Shown: positions 8,481-18,229 of the stretch, piece by piece
How positions within the stretch are numbered: the stretch's first letter is position 1
Layout: every line of letters begins with the position of its first letter
NCBI RefSeq assembly: GCF_031846645.1
Contig: NZ_JAVRHN010000016.1
Location: 34,761-98,760 of the forward strand
DNA length: 64,000 bases
Direction of reading: 5' to 3'
Source of the DNA: Autumnicola psychrophila
Lineage (GTDB): Bacteria > Bacteroidota > Bacteroidia > Flavobacteriales > Flavobacteriaceae
Translations under genes and position numbers: made by a program
The notes under the pieces: model-generated
What the model was told of the DNA's origin: nothing
What the model saw: only the letters and a program-made list of their open reading frames with translations
Databases searched by the model: none

Positions 8481-10328
8481 ATGTGTGGAATTGTAGGTTA
8501 TATTGGCCACCGGGATGCTTATCCCATAGTTTTAAAAGGACTCCAGAGATTGGAGTACCGCGGGTATGATAGTGCAGGAATTGCTCTGTTTAATGAAGGA
8601 GAACTTAAACTTTGTAAAACAAAGGGAAAAGTTTCAGACCTTAAAGAGAAGATGGAAAATTCCCTGGAATTATCTGGAAATGTTGGTATTGGTCATACAC
8701 GCTGGGCTACTCATGGCGAGCCAAATGATGTAAATTCCCATCCTCATTATTCAAATTCCGGAGATCTTGTAATTATCCATAACGGAATTATAGAAAATTA
8801 TGATTCCCTTAAAAAGGAACTCAAAACACGTGGCTATACATTTAAAAGTGAGACAGATACCGAAGTTTTGGTTAATCTTATTGAAGATGTAAAACTAAAA
8901 GAAAATGTAAAGCTTGGAAAAGCTGTTCAAATTGCCTTAAATCAAACTATTGGGGCTTATGCAATTGCAGTTTTTGACAAGAATAAACCAGATGAAATAG
9001 TCGTTGCGAGATTAGGTAGTCCTCTTGCGATAGGTGTTGGTGAGGACGAATTTTTTGTAGCGTCTGATGCTTCTCCTTTTATAGAATTTACAAATAATGC
9101 AATTTACCTGGAAGATGGTGAAATGGCTGTTGTTCGTCTTCATAAAGGAGTAAAAATAAGAAAAATTAAAGATGATGCGCTTGTAGATCCTTATGTTCAT
9201 GAACTTCAGATGAACCTGGAACAAATAGAAAAAGGAGGGTATGAGCATTTCATGTTGAAAGAGATTTATGAGCAGCCAAGCGCCATAAGTGATACTTATC
9301 GTGGCAGGATGTTGCCGGATAGAGGTATAATAAGGATGGCGGGTGTAGATGATAATATTGAACGTATAGCACATGCACGAAGAATCCTTATTGTAGCCTG
9401 CGGAACCTCCTGGCATGCAGGTCTTGTTGCAGAATATATATTTGAAGACCTGGCGAGGATACCTGTGGAGGTGGAATATGCATCAGAATTTAGGTACAGA
9501 AATCCTATTATTTCCGAAAATGACGTGGTTATTGCTATTTCCCAGAGTGGGGAAACTGCAGATACTATGGCCGCAATAAAATTGGCGAAAGAAAAAGGAG
9601 CTTTTGTTTTTGGAGTTTGTAATGTTGTTGGATCTTCTATTTCTCGCGAAACTCATGCAGGTGCTTATACCCATGCTGGTCCGGAAATTGGTGTGGCTTC
9701 AACAAAAGCCTTTACCACACAAATTACTGTTTTAACTTTAATGGCCTTAAAGCTTGCGAAGCATAAAGGGACGATTTCAAATTCAGATTTCCGCTTTCAT
9801 CTACAGGAACTGGAGAGAATTCCGGAGAAAGTAAAACAAGCACTGAATTCAGATGAGCATATTCGCGGTATTGCAGATATTTATAAAAATGCCACCAACT
9901 GTCTTTACCTGGGAAGAGGATTTAATTTTCCTGTAGCGTTAGAAGGAGCTTTAAAGCTTAAAGAGATATCGTATATTCATGCTGAAGGGTATCCTGCGGC
10001 AGAGATGAAGCACGGTCCTATTGCACTTATAGATGAGCAAATGCCGGTTGTGGTAATTGCTACTAAAAAAGGACATTACGAAAAAGTAGTAAGTAATATC
10101 CAGGAGATCAAATCTCGAAAAGGAAAAATTATAGCTGTGGTTACAGATGGAGATATTGAAGTTCGCGAACTTGCAGATCACGTAATAGAAGTACCGGAGA
10201 CTATGGAGTCGCTTACACCACTTCTTACAACAATTCCTTTGCAGTTGCTTTCTTACCACATAGCAGTAATGCTTGGAAAGAATGTAGATCAACCAAGGAA
10301 TCTGGCTAAATCTGTTACTGTAGAGTAA
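8481..10328 (+). CDS. glmS: Glutamine--fructose-6-phosphate aminotransferase (isomerizing)
   Basis: GlmS makes glucosamine-6-phosphate from fructose-6-phosphate and glutamine, the first step to UDP-GlcNAc for peptidoglycan and lipopolysaccharide. At 615 residues it is full length. Cys2 is the N-terminal glutaminase nucleophile (MCGIVGYIGH), HTRWATHGEP lies near residue 73, two SIS domains follow (CGTSWHAG, SQSGETADT), and the C-terminus LAKSVTVE is typical. There is no room for a glmS ribozyme upstream: only 6 bp separate it from the DUF4270 gene. A strong terminator follows at 10350. Confidence 0.98.
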   Translation: MCGIVGYIGHRDAYPIVLKGLQRLEYRGYDSAGIALFNEGELKLCKTKGKVSDLKEKMENSLELSGNVGIGHTRWATHGEPNDVNSHPHYSNSGDLVIIHNGIIENYDSLKKELKTRGYTFKSETDTEVLVNLIEDVKLKENVKLGKAVQIALNQTIGAYAIAVFDKNKPDEIVVARLGSPLAIGVGEDEFFVASDASPFIEFTNNAIYLEDGEMAVVRLHKGVKIRKIKDDALVDPYVHELQMNLEQIEKGGYEHFMLKEIYEQPSAISDTYRGRMLPDRGIIRMAGVDDNIERIAHARRILIVACGTSWHAGLVAEYIFEDLARIPVEVEYASEFRYRNPIISENDVVIAISQSGETADTMAAIKLAKEKGAFVFGVCNVVGSSISRETHAGAYTHAGPEIGVASTKAFTTQITVLTLMALKLAKHKGTISNSDFRFHLQELERIPEKVKQALNSDEHIRGIADIYKNATNCLYLGRGFNFPVALEGALKLKEISYIHAEGYPAAEMKHGPIALIDEQMPVVVIATKKGHYEKVVSNIQEIKSRKGKIIAVVTDGDIEVRELADHVIEVPETMESLTPLLTTIPLQLLSYHIAVMLGKNVDQPRNLAKSVTVE

Positions 10329-10349
10329 AAAATCTCAAAAATTTTTAAT

Positions 10350-10388
10350 AAATCCGCTTCTGAAATTTCAGAAGCGGATTTTTGTTTT
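10350..10388 (+). terminator. Intrinsic terminator after glmS
   Basis: A perfect 16-bp inverted repeat with no unpaired spacer (AAATCCGCTTCTGAAA and its complement, 10350-10381) followed by TTGTTTT, 22 bp after the glmS stop. Confidence 0.9.
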
Positions 10389-10478
10389 CTTATTCTTACG
10401 ACAACTTTTTCATTTAGTAGTATACAAATGAGCTAAAAAACTTCTTAATTGGGGTATATGAATTTATAAAGAAAAAAC

Positions 10479-10486
10479 TATCTTTG
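10479..10486 (+). promoter_or_regulatory. Candidate -7 element TATCTTTG of the atpDC promoter
   Basis: TATCTTTG fits TAnnTTTG and lies 98 bp upstream of atpD, just after the glmS terminator. A TTG at 10449-10451 is 27 bp away, longer than the usual 19-21. Confidence 0.45.
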
Positions 10487-10583
10487 CACCCTGAAATTTA
10501 CCTCTTTCAGGCTTAGGGAATTATTAATCAGGCCTGTAGGTTTTTTCATATTTTAAAATATTAAAACAATAAAGAATTAGATA

Positions 10584-12095
10584 ATGTCTAAAGTCACAGG
10601 TAAAGTTGCTCAAATTATTGGTCCTGTAGTTGATGTTGCGTTCGACTCAGAAAACGCTGAACTGCCAAGGATTTATGATTCTTTGGAAATTACAAGAAAA
10701 GATGGTTCCATTTTGGTGCTGGAAGTGCAATCTCACATCGGGGAAGATACTGTAAGGACTGTTTCCATGGATTCTACCGACGGTTTGAGTAGAGGCGTAG
10801 AAGTAGTTGCTACAGGAGCACCAATTCAAATGCCGGTTGGTAAAGATGTGTACGGTCGTTTATTTAACGTGATTGGAGATGCTATAGATGGTCTGGGGAA
10901 CCTGCCAAAAGCAGGGAAAGACGGACTTCCAATTCACCGTGAAGCACCAAAATTTGAAGATTTATCTGTTTCGACTGAAGTTTTATTTACAGGTATAAAA
11001 GTGATCGACTTAATTGAACCTTATTCAAAAGGTGGTAAAATTGGTCTTTTTGGAGGTGCCGGGGTAGGTAAAACAGTACTTATTCAGGAGCTTATTAATA
11101 ACATCGCAAAAGGTCACGGCGGACTTTCTGTATTTGCAGGAGTTGGAGAAAGAACAAGAGAAGGAAATGACCTTTTGAGAGAGATGTTGGAGTCTGGTAT
11201 TATTAAATACGGAGAGGACTTTATGCATTCTATGGAAGAAGGTGGTTGGGATCTTCAAAAGGTGGATAAAGCCGCAATGAAGGATTCTAAAGCAACTTTC
11301 GTATTTGGACAAATGAATGAGCCACCGGGAGCACGTGCGCGGGTAGCACTTTCCGGATTAACAATAGCAGAATATTTTCGTGATGGAGCAGGGGAAGGAC
11401 AGGGTAAAGATGTTCTATTCTTTGTAGATAACATTTTCCGTTTTACACAGGCGGGATCAGAGGTGTCTGCACTTCTTGGACGTATGCCTTCTGCGGTAGG
11501 TTATCAGCCAACTTTGGCAACAGAGATGGGTGCGATGCAGGAGCGTATTACTTCAACTAAAAATGGATCTATTACATCTGTACAGGCGGTTTACGTACCT
11601 GCAGATGACCTTACTGACCCGGCGCCGGCAACAACCTTTGCCCACCTGGATGCGACTACGGTACTTTCGAGAAAAATTGCCGAACTTGGTATTTATCCTG
11701 CGGTAGATCCATTGGATTCTACTTCAAGAATTCTTACTCCAGATATTCTTGGTGACGATCATTATAATTGTGCACAAAGGGTAAAAGAGTTGTTACAGCG
11801 TTATAAGGAATTACAGGATATTATTGCTATTCTCGGGATGGAAGAACTTTCTGAAGAAGATAAGCAGGCGGTATCACGTGCAAGACGTGTACAGCGTTTC
11901 CTTTCACAGCCTTTCCATGTAGCAGAACAGTTTACAGGATTAAAAGGAGTGTTAGTGGATATTAAAGAAACTATTAAAGGTTTCAATATGATTATGGACG
12001 GTGAGTTGGATCATCTTCCTGAGGCAGCTTTTAACCTTAAAGGGACTATTGAAGAGGCTATCGAAGCAGGAGAGAAAATGCTTGCTGAAGCATAG
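10584..12095 (+). CDS. atpD: F1 ATP synthase subunit beta
   Basis: This is the catalytic beta subunit of F1Fo ATP synthase at the inner membrane. The 503-residue protein carries the P-loop GGAGVGKT (~residue 156), the GERTREGND catalytic segment (~190), and the DELSEEE-like segment in the form MEELSEEDKQ near the C-terminus. In Flavobacteriia atpD and atpC are usually apart from the other atp genes, as here; no atpA, atpG or Fo genes are present. atpC follows after 74 bp. Confidence 0.98.
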   Translation: MSKVTGKVAQIIGPVVDVAFDSENAELPRIYDSLEITRKDGSILVLEVQSHIGEDTVRTVSMDSTDGLSRGVEVVATGAPIQMPVGKDVYGRLFNVIGDAIDGLGNLPKAGKDGLPIHREAPKFEDLSVSTEVLFTGIKVIDLIEPYSKGGKIGLFGGAGVGKTVLIQELINNIAKGHGGLSVFAGVGERTREGNDLLREMLESGIIKYGEDFMHSMEEGGWDLQKVDKAAMKDSKATFVFGQMNEPPGARARVALSGLTIAEYFRDGAGEGQGKDVLFFVDNIFRFTQAGSEVSALLGRMPSAVGYQPTLATEMGAMQERITSTKNGSITSVQAVYVPADDLTDPAPATTFAHLDATTVLSRKIAELGIYPAVDPLDSTSRILTPDILGDDHYNCAQRVKELLQRYKELQDIIAILGMEELSEEDKQAVSRARRVQRFLSQPFHVAEQFTGLKGVLVDIKETIKGFNMIMDGELDHLPEAAFNLKGTIEEAIEAGEKMLAEA

Positions 12096-12169
12096 ATAGT
12101 AATGAGTATTGGGTGGTTAGTATTAAATCTAACTACACAATGCTTAATTCTCACTACTAAAAAAGAATT

Positions 12170-12457
12170 ATGTATTTAGAAATAGTTACTCCTGAAGCAG
12201 TTGTTTTTAGCGCTGAAGTGGAAGCGGTAAAAGTCCCTGGTCACGACGGTGAATTTCAGATGCTGAACAATCACGCGCCTATTGTTTCAACTCTTACAAA
12301 AGGAGAAGTGAAAATAAATCTTGTCGCCGGTACTTCACCGGAAAAGTTGCATAAGACTGTTCGAAAGTCTTCTTCAGACGCAAAAGAACTTTTCTATGAG
12401 ATAGATGGGGGTGTTTTGGAATTAAAAGATAATAAAGTAATTATTTTAGCCGATTAA
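12170..12457 (+). CDS. atpC: F1 ATP synthase subunit epsilon
   Basis: The 95-residue epsilon subunit contains the N-terminal beta sandwich (VPGHDGEFQMLNNHAPIVSTL is the family signature) but lacks the C-terminal helical hairpin seen in ~135-residue epsilon subunits. Short epsilon subunits are normal in Bacteroidota; the missing helices are those that inhibit ATP hydrolysis in other bacteria. It is the second gene of atpDC and is followed by a strong terminator. Confidence 0.95.
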   Translation: MYLEIVTPEAVVFSAEVEAVKVPGHDGEFQMLNNHAPIVSTLTKGEVKINLVAGTSPEKLHKTVRKSSSDAKELFYEIDGGVLELKDNKVIILAD

Positions 12458-12479
12458 GGTTTAATAAGCTTAATAGTAA

Positions 12480-12516
12480 AAACCCTGTTGTAGTGTACAA
12501 CAGGGTTTTGTTTTTC
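12480..12516 (+). terminator. Intrinsic terminator after atpC
   Basis: A 13-bp perfect stem (AAACCCTGTTGTA / complement) with a GTG loop followed by TGTTTTT, starting 22 bp after the atpC stop. Confidence 0.93.
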
Positions 12517-12532
12517 CATTCTTAAACAAATT

Positions 12533-12562
12533 GAGGTGCGAAAATTGCCATTTTATACCCTC
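12533..12562. repeat. Dispersed palindromic element, copy near atpC
   Basis: GAGG...CCTC outer arms enclose AAAAT-TGCC-ATTTT. It lies just after the atpC terminator. The core is shared with the copies at 25884, 39250, 43069, 54306, 54415 and 59169. Confidence 0.6.
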
Positions 12563-12779
12563 ACCTGGATCTAATTGGCTTAGGTGAAAAATCTTGTGGC
12601 TTTTCGTCTGTTTTTGATTCTTTTTTGAATTCTTTATATTGAAGCCTCCACGTTTCTGCAATTTTTACTCAAAAATTAAGTTCCTAATATGGAGGTTTCT
12701 ATTTTTAGTGCCTTTTGTGAGCTAAAAATGTTGCTTTTTGCTTCTGGAATAATAACGCTGACATTGAATTTGGTTGTAT

Positions 12780-12799
12780 GTCTAAAATGGCAATTATTG
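12780..12799. repeat. Dispersed palindromic element core, reverse orientation
   Basis: TCTAAAATGGCAATTATTG is the reverse complement of the AATTGCCATTTTAGA form of the element. Outer arms are not evident. Confidence 0.45.
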
Positions 12800-13085
12800 A
12801 ATACTATTTTAGGTAGTTAGCTGCTCCTGCACATCTCAAGAATTGACCGGCTGCAACTTCATTAATATGTAGTGAAAGTTGTTGAACTAAGTATAAATCT
12901 AAATTATAAGTGCTTTTCAAGATGGATAACCGCTAGATAATAAATTTGATTTGTTGAATTTAACGGTTTTTAAGAAATCCAGTAATAAAAAATCAACAGA
13001 AAAGAAGATATTTTGCCATCTATATAATGCATATTTTTAGAGGATGAAGTACTTCCAGAAAATGGAAAAACTTAAATAATACTGC

Positions 13086-13093
13086 TATATTTG
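13086..13093 (+). promoter_or_regulatory. Candidate -7 element TATATTTG of the mrp operon
   Basis: TATATTTG fits TAnnTTTG, 26 bp upstream of the mrpA ATG. No TTG box is seen at 19-21 bp upstream. Confidence 0.45.
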
Positions 13094-13119
13094 TCTGAAC
13101 ACGGAATTTTTTTGAAAAT

Positions 13120-15429
13120 ATGCTAACAGCAATACTCTTAGGATTTTTATTTGCTCTTTTTCTGGTTTTTTCAGGAAAATTATTTAAAGGAAAATTTTCT
13201 GTTCTTGCTTCGCTGGTTCCACTCGGTCTATTTGCTTATTTCTGCAGCTTTATACCCCTAATTTCGAACGGTGAAGTAGTCAGAAAGTCATATGAATGGG
13301 TGCCATCGTTTGGTGTAAACTTTAGTTTTACACTGGATGGGCTTTCATTGCTATTCTCATTAATGATTACGGGAATTGGGTTTCTCGTGTTTGCCTATAC
13401 TTCAGCTTACCTTAAGAATCACGAATATCTGGATAGATTTTACGGCTATTTAAGTGCTTTTATGGGTGCCATGCTGGGGCTGGTGCTTTCAGACAATGTT
13501 ATTTCACTATTTACTTTTTGGGAGCTAACGAGTATAAGTTCATTTTTCCTCATTGGTTTTAATAACACCAATCCGGCATCACGAAAATCAGCATTAACAG
13601 CATTGGGAATTACTGGAATTGGTGGTTTGTTCCTGCTGCTGGCCGGGCTTGTTTTGGGGAATATTTCAGGAACATATTCCATATCCGAAATGCTGTCCAT
13701 GAAGGAGGCTATTTCGGGACATGAATATTATGCTCTTGCCGTAATTTTTATTTTTGTTGCAGCTTTTACAAAATCGGCACAGTTTCCTTTTCATTTTTGG
13801 CTTCCGGGTGCGATGAAGGCTCCCACGCCAGTATCTACCTACCTGCATTCTGCGACTATGGTTAAGGCAGGAATTTACCTTTTAATGAGATTTACACCGG
13901 TTTTGGGAGATCAGGAAATTTGGAATACCACGCTTATTATAGTGGGAGCTGTAACCATGGTATATTCTGCTATACATACTCTTTTTAGAACAGATTTAAA
14001 AGGGATACTGGCTTATTCCACCATTTCAGCATTAGGGATACTTGTATTTCTTGTAGGTATGGGAACCCGAGATACACTGTTGGCTGCAGCGGTTTTTATT
14101 ATTGTTCACGCACTATACAAGGCTACTTTATTTCTTGTAACAGGTATAATCGATCATGAAACTGGGACAAGGGATGTAACTGCCCTGTCTGGGCTACGGA
14201 AGGTGCTAATGCCGGTAGCTATTGCCGGATTCCTGGCAGCTGTCTCCAGTGCGGGAATTCCGCCAAGTTTTGGTTTTTTAGGAAAAGAACTTACATATGA
14301 AGGTACTCTTCATTCTGAAACGTTTAATTACATCTTAATTGGTGCTATTGTATTAACTAAAATTTTGCTTTTTTACGCAGGTTTTGTTGCTGGTCTTAAA
14401 CCCTTTACGGGAAAGCTTCCGGAAAGATTTTCCAGCCTGCATATGCCAAGCCCCTTAATGTGGGTGCCACCGGTATTTCTTGCTGTTTTGGGAATGGCTT
14501 TTGGAATTTTTCCTGCGCTTATTCAGGATTCCATTATAAAGCCGGCAGTGACTGCTTTGGGGGCTAACGCCGGGGATGTGCATCTTGCGCTCTGGCATGG
14601 CTTCAATACAGCATTTATCCTGAGCCTGGTGACCATCGTGGTGGGAGCGATTATGTATTTTGTACTAAAACCTTCAGCTAAACTTGAGTCCTTTATTGGC
14701 AAATTTGAAACTTTTTCCCCAAAAAGTATTCTGGAAAAGCTTAGCGGAATCTTTGTGCTTTTTTCAGGATACTGGACCAGAATTTTTCAAAATGGTTATT
14801 TGCGTAATTACGTTTCTACCATTGTTTTTTTTCTTGTGGTTTTGGTTGGTTACACAATGATAGGAAATACTGAGCTTAAGCTGGACTACTCGTCTCTTTC
14901 AGAAATTACCATTTATGAAATGGCCATTGCTATACTTCTTATTTGCGGTGTTATCTATACAGTTTTTACAAAATCCAGGCTTGCGGCTGTAGCTGCGATG
15001 GGAGTGGTAGGATTGGCGATCTGCCTTATATTTGTTTTTTACAGTGCGCCAGATCTCGCCATGACCCAATTTTCTATTGATACTTTAACGGTCATCCTGT
15101 TTGTATTGGTGCTCTACAAGTTGCCGAGATACCTGGAGTTGGCAGATTATAAAACGAGACTTAAAGATGGCTTGCTATCTCTTGCGTTTGGTGCTATAGT
15201 AGCAATTTTAGCTCTGGAAGTATTGTCTGAACCTGTTAATAATGAGATTGGAGACTTCTATGCAAAGAATGCCTACATTATGGCACATGGGAAAAACGTG
15301 GTAAATGTGATTCTGGTGGATTTTAGGGGATCTGATACTATGGTAGAAATTTCGGTACTGGCTATTGCTGCGATTGGGGTATTTGGTTTATTGAAATTGC
15401 GTTTAAAAAGCTCAGATCGTATTAAGTAA
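13120..15429 (+). CDS. mrpA: Na+/H+ antiporter subunit A (Mrp/Mnh)
   Basis: The large membrane subunit of the multisubunit Mrp Na+(K+)/H+ antiporter. The 769 residues comprise an N-terminal NuoL/MrpA proton-channel domain with the conserved MVKAGIYLLMRF helix and the HALYKATLF segment, then a C-terminal domain with FTKSRLAAVAAMGVVGLAICLIFVF and the APDLAMTQ motif (written YSAPDLAMTQFSIDTLTV), typical of MrpA's fused MbhD/E-type part. Length agrees with other MrpA. It is the first of seven genes in mrpABCDEFG order. Confidence 0.95.
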   Translation: MLTAILLGFLFALFLVFSGKLFKGKFSVLASLVPLGLFAYFCSFIPLISNGEVVRKSYEWVPSFGVNFSFTLDGLSLLFSLMITGIGFLVFAYTSAYLKNHEYLDRFYGYLSAFMGAMLGLVLSDNVISLFTFWELTSISSFFLIGFNNTNPASRKSALTALGITGIGGLFLLLAGLVLGNISGTYSISEMLSMKEAISGHEYYALAVIFIFVAAFTKSAQFPFHFWLPGAMKAPTPVSTYLHSATMVKAGIYLLMRFTPVLGDQEIWNTTLIIVGAVTMVYSAIHTLFRTDLKGILAYSTISALGILVFLVGMGTRDTLLAAAVFIIVHALYKATLFLVTGIIDHETGTRDVTALSGLRKVLMPVAIAGFLAAVSSAGIPPSFGFLGKELTYEGTLHSETFNYILIGAIVLTKILLFYAGFVAGLKPFTGKLPERFSSLHMPSPLMWVPPVFLAVLGMAFGIFPALIQDSIIKPAVTALGANAGDVHLALWHGFNTAFILSLVTIVVGAIMYFVLKPSAKLESFIGKFETFSPKSILEKLSGIFVLFSGYWTRIFQNGYLRNYVSTIVFFLVVLVGYTMIGNTELKLDYSSLSEITIYEMAIAILLICGVIYTVFTKSRLAAVAAMGVVGLAICLIFVFYSAPDLAMTQFSIDTLTVILFVLVLYKLPRYLELADYKTRLKDGLLSLAFGAIVAILALEVLSEPVNNEIGDFYAKNAYIMAHGKNVVNVILVDFRGSDTMVEISVLAIAAIGVFGLLKLRLKSSDRIK

Positions 15430-15462
15430 ATTACATAGAATAGCTATTTCAAAATTTAAAGA

Positions 15463-15876
15463 ATGAAAACTGTAATATTAAGAACAGCATCAAATTATCT
15501 TTTACCGATATTACTGCTGTTTTCTATTTTTATATTATTGAGAGGGCATTATCTTCCGGGAGGTGGTTTCGTGGGTGGTCTAATAGCTGCAATCGCTTTC
15601 GTACTTCACTCTTTTGCCAACGGATTAAAAAACACTAAAGACCTTCTAAGAATGCATCCAGGTTTCCTTATGCCGGTTGGTCTTGGATTATCATTTTTAA
15701 GTGGAATGTCGCCGGTTCTTTTTGCAGATATGCCGTTTATGACCGGTCTCTGGATGGAAGGACATGTTCCTGTTTTGGGGTCTATTGGTTCTGCTTTATT
15801 CTTTGATATAGGGGTCTACCTGGTAGTTGTGGGTGTTACACTTACAATAATTTTTACAATATCAGAATCTGCATAA
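15463..15876 (+). CDS. mrpB: Na+/H+ antiporter subunit B (Mrp/Mnh)
   Basis: A 137-residue membrane protein of the MnhB family: four hydrophobic segments and the signature LRGHYLPGGGFVGGLIAA at residues ~27-43. It lies 33 bp after mrpA and abuts mrpC without a gap. Confidence 0.94.
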   Translation: MKTVILRTASNYLLPILLLFSIFILLRGHYLPGGGFVGGLIAAIAFVLHSFANGLKNTKDLLRMHPGFLMPVGLGLSFLSGMSPVLFADMPFMTGLWMEGHVPVLGSIGSALFFDIGVYLVVVGVTLTIIFTISESA

Positions 15877-16230
15877 ATGGAAATACTTTTAGCAATAATG
15901 ATAGGGGTACTTTACGCTTCAGGAATTTACATGATCCTGCGCCGTAGCCTGGTAAAACTTATCATTGGAATAATACTTTTTGGAAATGGGGCTAACCTGC
16001 TTATTTTTCTTTTAGGGAGAATTACCAAAGGAGCACCACCAATAATTCCTGGCGAGTCCGAGGTATTTTTGGAAGCCTATGCAGATCCTGTGCCCCAGGC
16101 ATTAATATTAACCGCGATTGTTATAAGCTTTGGTCTTCAATCCTTTGCCATCATCCTGGTAAGGAGGGCGCACAAAGTGGTTAAAACCGATGATTTAGAT
16201 GAAATGAACGCAACCGACGAAGATTCATGA
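15877..16230 (+). CDS. mrpC: Na+/H+ antiporter subunit C (Mrp/Mnh)
   Basis: A 117-residue NuoK-like subunit with three transmembrane helices. The family pattern GIYMILRRSLVKLIIGIILFGNGANL and DPVPQALILTAIVISF is clear. It begins on the base after the mrpB stop and its stop overlaps the mrpD start by 4 bp, so the two are translationally coupled. Confidence 0.94.
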   Translation: MEILLAIMIGVLYASGIYMILRRSLVKLIIGIILFGNGANLLIFLLGRITKGAPPIIPGESEVFLEAYADPVPQALILTAIVISFGLQSFAIILVRRAHKVVKTDDLDEMNATDEDS

Positions 16231-17756
16231 CACACCAATTAATTATATATCCTTTATTTCTACAAATTCTGCTTGCGATTTTGCTGATGTTCTTTTGGAA
16301 CCGGATTAATTCTCAGCGAATCATTAGTATTTTGGGGAGTACAGTAAATCTAGGAATTTCCATCTGGTTGTTTACTGCAATTTGGGAACATGGAACTACC
16401 ACTGTACAGGCAGGAAATTGGGAAGCTCCGTTCGGAATCACCTTTGTCGCCGATATGTTTTCGGCTACACTCGTACTTTTAACCGCTATTTCAGGATTAG
16501 CAGTCTCCGTCTTTTCTTCGGGCTCCATTATACCGGACAGGTTACGCTTTGGGTATTTCCCCATTTTCCACTTTTTATTATTGGGATTAAATGGCGCATT
16601 CTTAACCGGAGACATATTTAACCTGTATGTATGGTTTGAAATTATAATTATCAGCTCATTTGTGCTAATAACTATCGGGGGAGAGAAGGCACAGCTGGAA
16701 GGCGCTGTGAAGTATTTTACCATGAACATTATTGCTTCGATGATTTTCCTTACTGCCATTGCTGTGCTATACGGTTTAACCGGAAGCCTCAATATGGCAG
16801 ATCTTGCAGGTAAGGTTGCCGCAATAGAAAATCGCGGTCTGGTAGAAGTCACTGCAATTTTGTTTCTCATAGGCTTCGGAATAAAAGCGGCGGTTTTTCC
16901 GTTGTATTTCTGGTTGCCGGCGTCATACCATACTCCTCCTTCTGCAGTGTCAGCTATTTTTGGCGGATTACTTACAAAAGTAGGTGTATATGCATTAATC
17001 CGTGTTTTTACACTCATTTTTGTAGGAGATGCATTTCTTGATCAGATCCTTATGGGAATAGCTATTCTTACGCTTTTTAGTGGAGGTGTTGGAGCGCTTG
17101 TACAGAATAACGTCCGGAAAGTTTTTTCTTATCTTATAATTTGCCATATTGGATATATGATTGTGGGGCTTGGGATGTTTACTGAAGTAGCTATAGCCGG
17201 AACAATTTTTTATCTTATCCATGACATCGTGGTAAAGACCAATTTATTTATGCTAAGCGGCCTGATCTATAAAATTAATGGATCTAATAGTATGCGGGTT
17301 TTGGGAGGATTTTATGGGAAATATCCAAAATTGAGTTTGCTCATCTTCATTCCGCTGTTTTCACTTGTAGGTATACCACCACTATCGGGATTCTGGCCTA
17401 AAATTTCCCTTATTAATGCCGGCTTTACCACTGGAAGCTATTGGACTATTGGAGCTATAATTTTTGCAAGTTTTATTACTTTGGTAATTATCGCGAAACT
17501 TTGGGCAGAGGTTTTTTGGAAAACACCCGAAGATCGGCCGCGACATGCCAGCTTCGAATACTTTAGCGATATAAGTAAAATAAGGAAAATTCAGTTTATA
17601 GGTCCAATCGTGTTCCTTAGCCTGGTTTCTCTGTATATTGGTTTTGGAGCAGAACACATACAGTTGCTGTCTTCAAGAATTGCAGAAGAATTAATAAATA
17701 ACGATCAATATATAGATGCTGTCCTTAATAATGGTTCTCAAATGCTTGAAAAATGA
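16227..17756 (+). CDS. mrpD: Na+/H+ antiporter subunit D (Mrp/Mnh)
   Basis: A 509-residue NuoM/NuoN-like proton-translocating membrane subunit. FNLYVWFEIIIISSFVLI and AAVFPLYFWLPASYHTPPSAVSAIFGGLLTKVGVYAL are diagnostic, and the conserved glutamate in WFE and lysine in LTKVG are present. Both ends overlap neighbours by 4 bp (ATGA). Confidence 0.95.
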   Translation: MTHQLIIYPLFLQILLAILLMFFWNRINSQRIISILGSTVNLGISIWLFTAIWEHGTTTVQAGNWEAPFGITFVADMFSATLVLLTAISGLAVSVFSSGSIIPDRLRFGYFPIFHFLLLGLNGAFLTGDIFNLYVWFEIIIISSFVLITIGGEKAQLEGAVKYFTMNIIASMIFLTAIAVLYGLTGSLNMADLAGKVAAIENRGLVEVTAILFLIGFGIKAAVFPLYFWLPASYHTPPSAVSAIFGGLLTKVGVYALIRVFTLIFVGDAFLDQILMGIAILTLFSGGVGALVQNNVRKVFSYLIICHIGYMIVGLGMFTEVAIAGTIFYLIHDIVVKTNLFMLSGLIYKINGSNSMRVLGGFYGKYPKLSLLIFIPLFSLVGIPPLSGFWPKISLINAGFTTGSYWTIGAIIFASFITLVIIAKLWAEVFWKTPEDRPRHASFEYFSDISKIRKIQFIGPIVFLSLVSLYIGFGAEHIQLLSSRIAEELINNDQYIDAVLNNGSQMLEK

Positions 17757-18229
17757 AAAACCGGTTTGTATCTAACTTATTGCTTAGCCTTGTATGGATT
17801 GCCTTAACCGGAACTTTTACTGTGGCCAATCACGTGTTTGGATTTGTTCTTAGCTTTATTATCCTAAGAGTAATAACAAAAGGATCCGGCACTGGAAGAT
17901 ATTTTACTATTGTTCCTAAGATTATAATTTTTATGTTTTATTTCCTGTACGAGTTAATTAAAGCGAACCTGCAGGTAGCATACGAGGTAATTACCCCTAA
18001 CTTTCAAATGAAGCCCGGAATAGTTAAAATTCCGCTGGATGTCAAATCTAATATAGGAATAACACTTCTGGCAAATTTAATATCACTTACTCCGGGAACT
18101 TTGAGCCTGGATGTTTCCAATGATCGTAAGGTTTTGTATGTACATGCCATGTATGTAACAGACCGTGAGGAGTTTATAGCCAGCATAAAAAATGGTTTTG
18201 AAAAGCGCATACTTGAAATTTTGACATGA
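17753..18229 (+). CDS. mrpE: Na+/H+ antiporter subunit E (Mrp/Mnh)
   Basis: A 158-residue subunit with two or three N-terminal helices and a cytoplasmic end. FYFLYELIKANLQVAYEVITP and NLISLTPGTLSLDVS are family signatures. Overlaps mrpD and mrpF by 4 bp each. Confidence 0.94.
   Translation: MKNRFVSNLLLSLVWIALTGTFTVANHVFGFVLSFIILRVITKGSGTGRYFTIVPKIIIFMFYFLYELIKANLQVAYEVITPNFQMKPGIVKIPLDVKSNIGITLLANLISLTPGTLSLDVSNDRKVLYVHAMYVTDREEFIASIKNGFEKRILEILT

Larger units (their letters stand above)
12458..13119. other. 662-bp gene-free region between atpC and the mrp operon
   Basis: I see no convincing coding sequence. It holds the atpC terminator, the palindromic elements at 12533 and 12780, an imperfect inverted repeat TCACCT...AGGTGA at about 12560-12587, another GAAGCCTCCA...TGGAGGTTTC at about 12642-12691, and the mrp promoter candidate near 13086. 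The middle (12700-13000) looks like decayed AT-rich sequence. Confidence 0.6.

Noticed and set aside
8460..8490. A glmS ribozyme
   Set aside because: Only 6 bp separate glmS from the gene before it; glmS ribozymes are mainly in Firmicutes.
12660..13080. A decayed gene between atpC and mrpA
   Set aside because: No frame longer than random and no recognisable protein fragment.
16313..17017. A 234-codon antisense open frame in mrpD
   Set aside because: It lies wholly inside a clear mrpD gene, with composition typical of a shadow frame (Asn/Lys/Ile/Ser/Pro).
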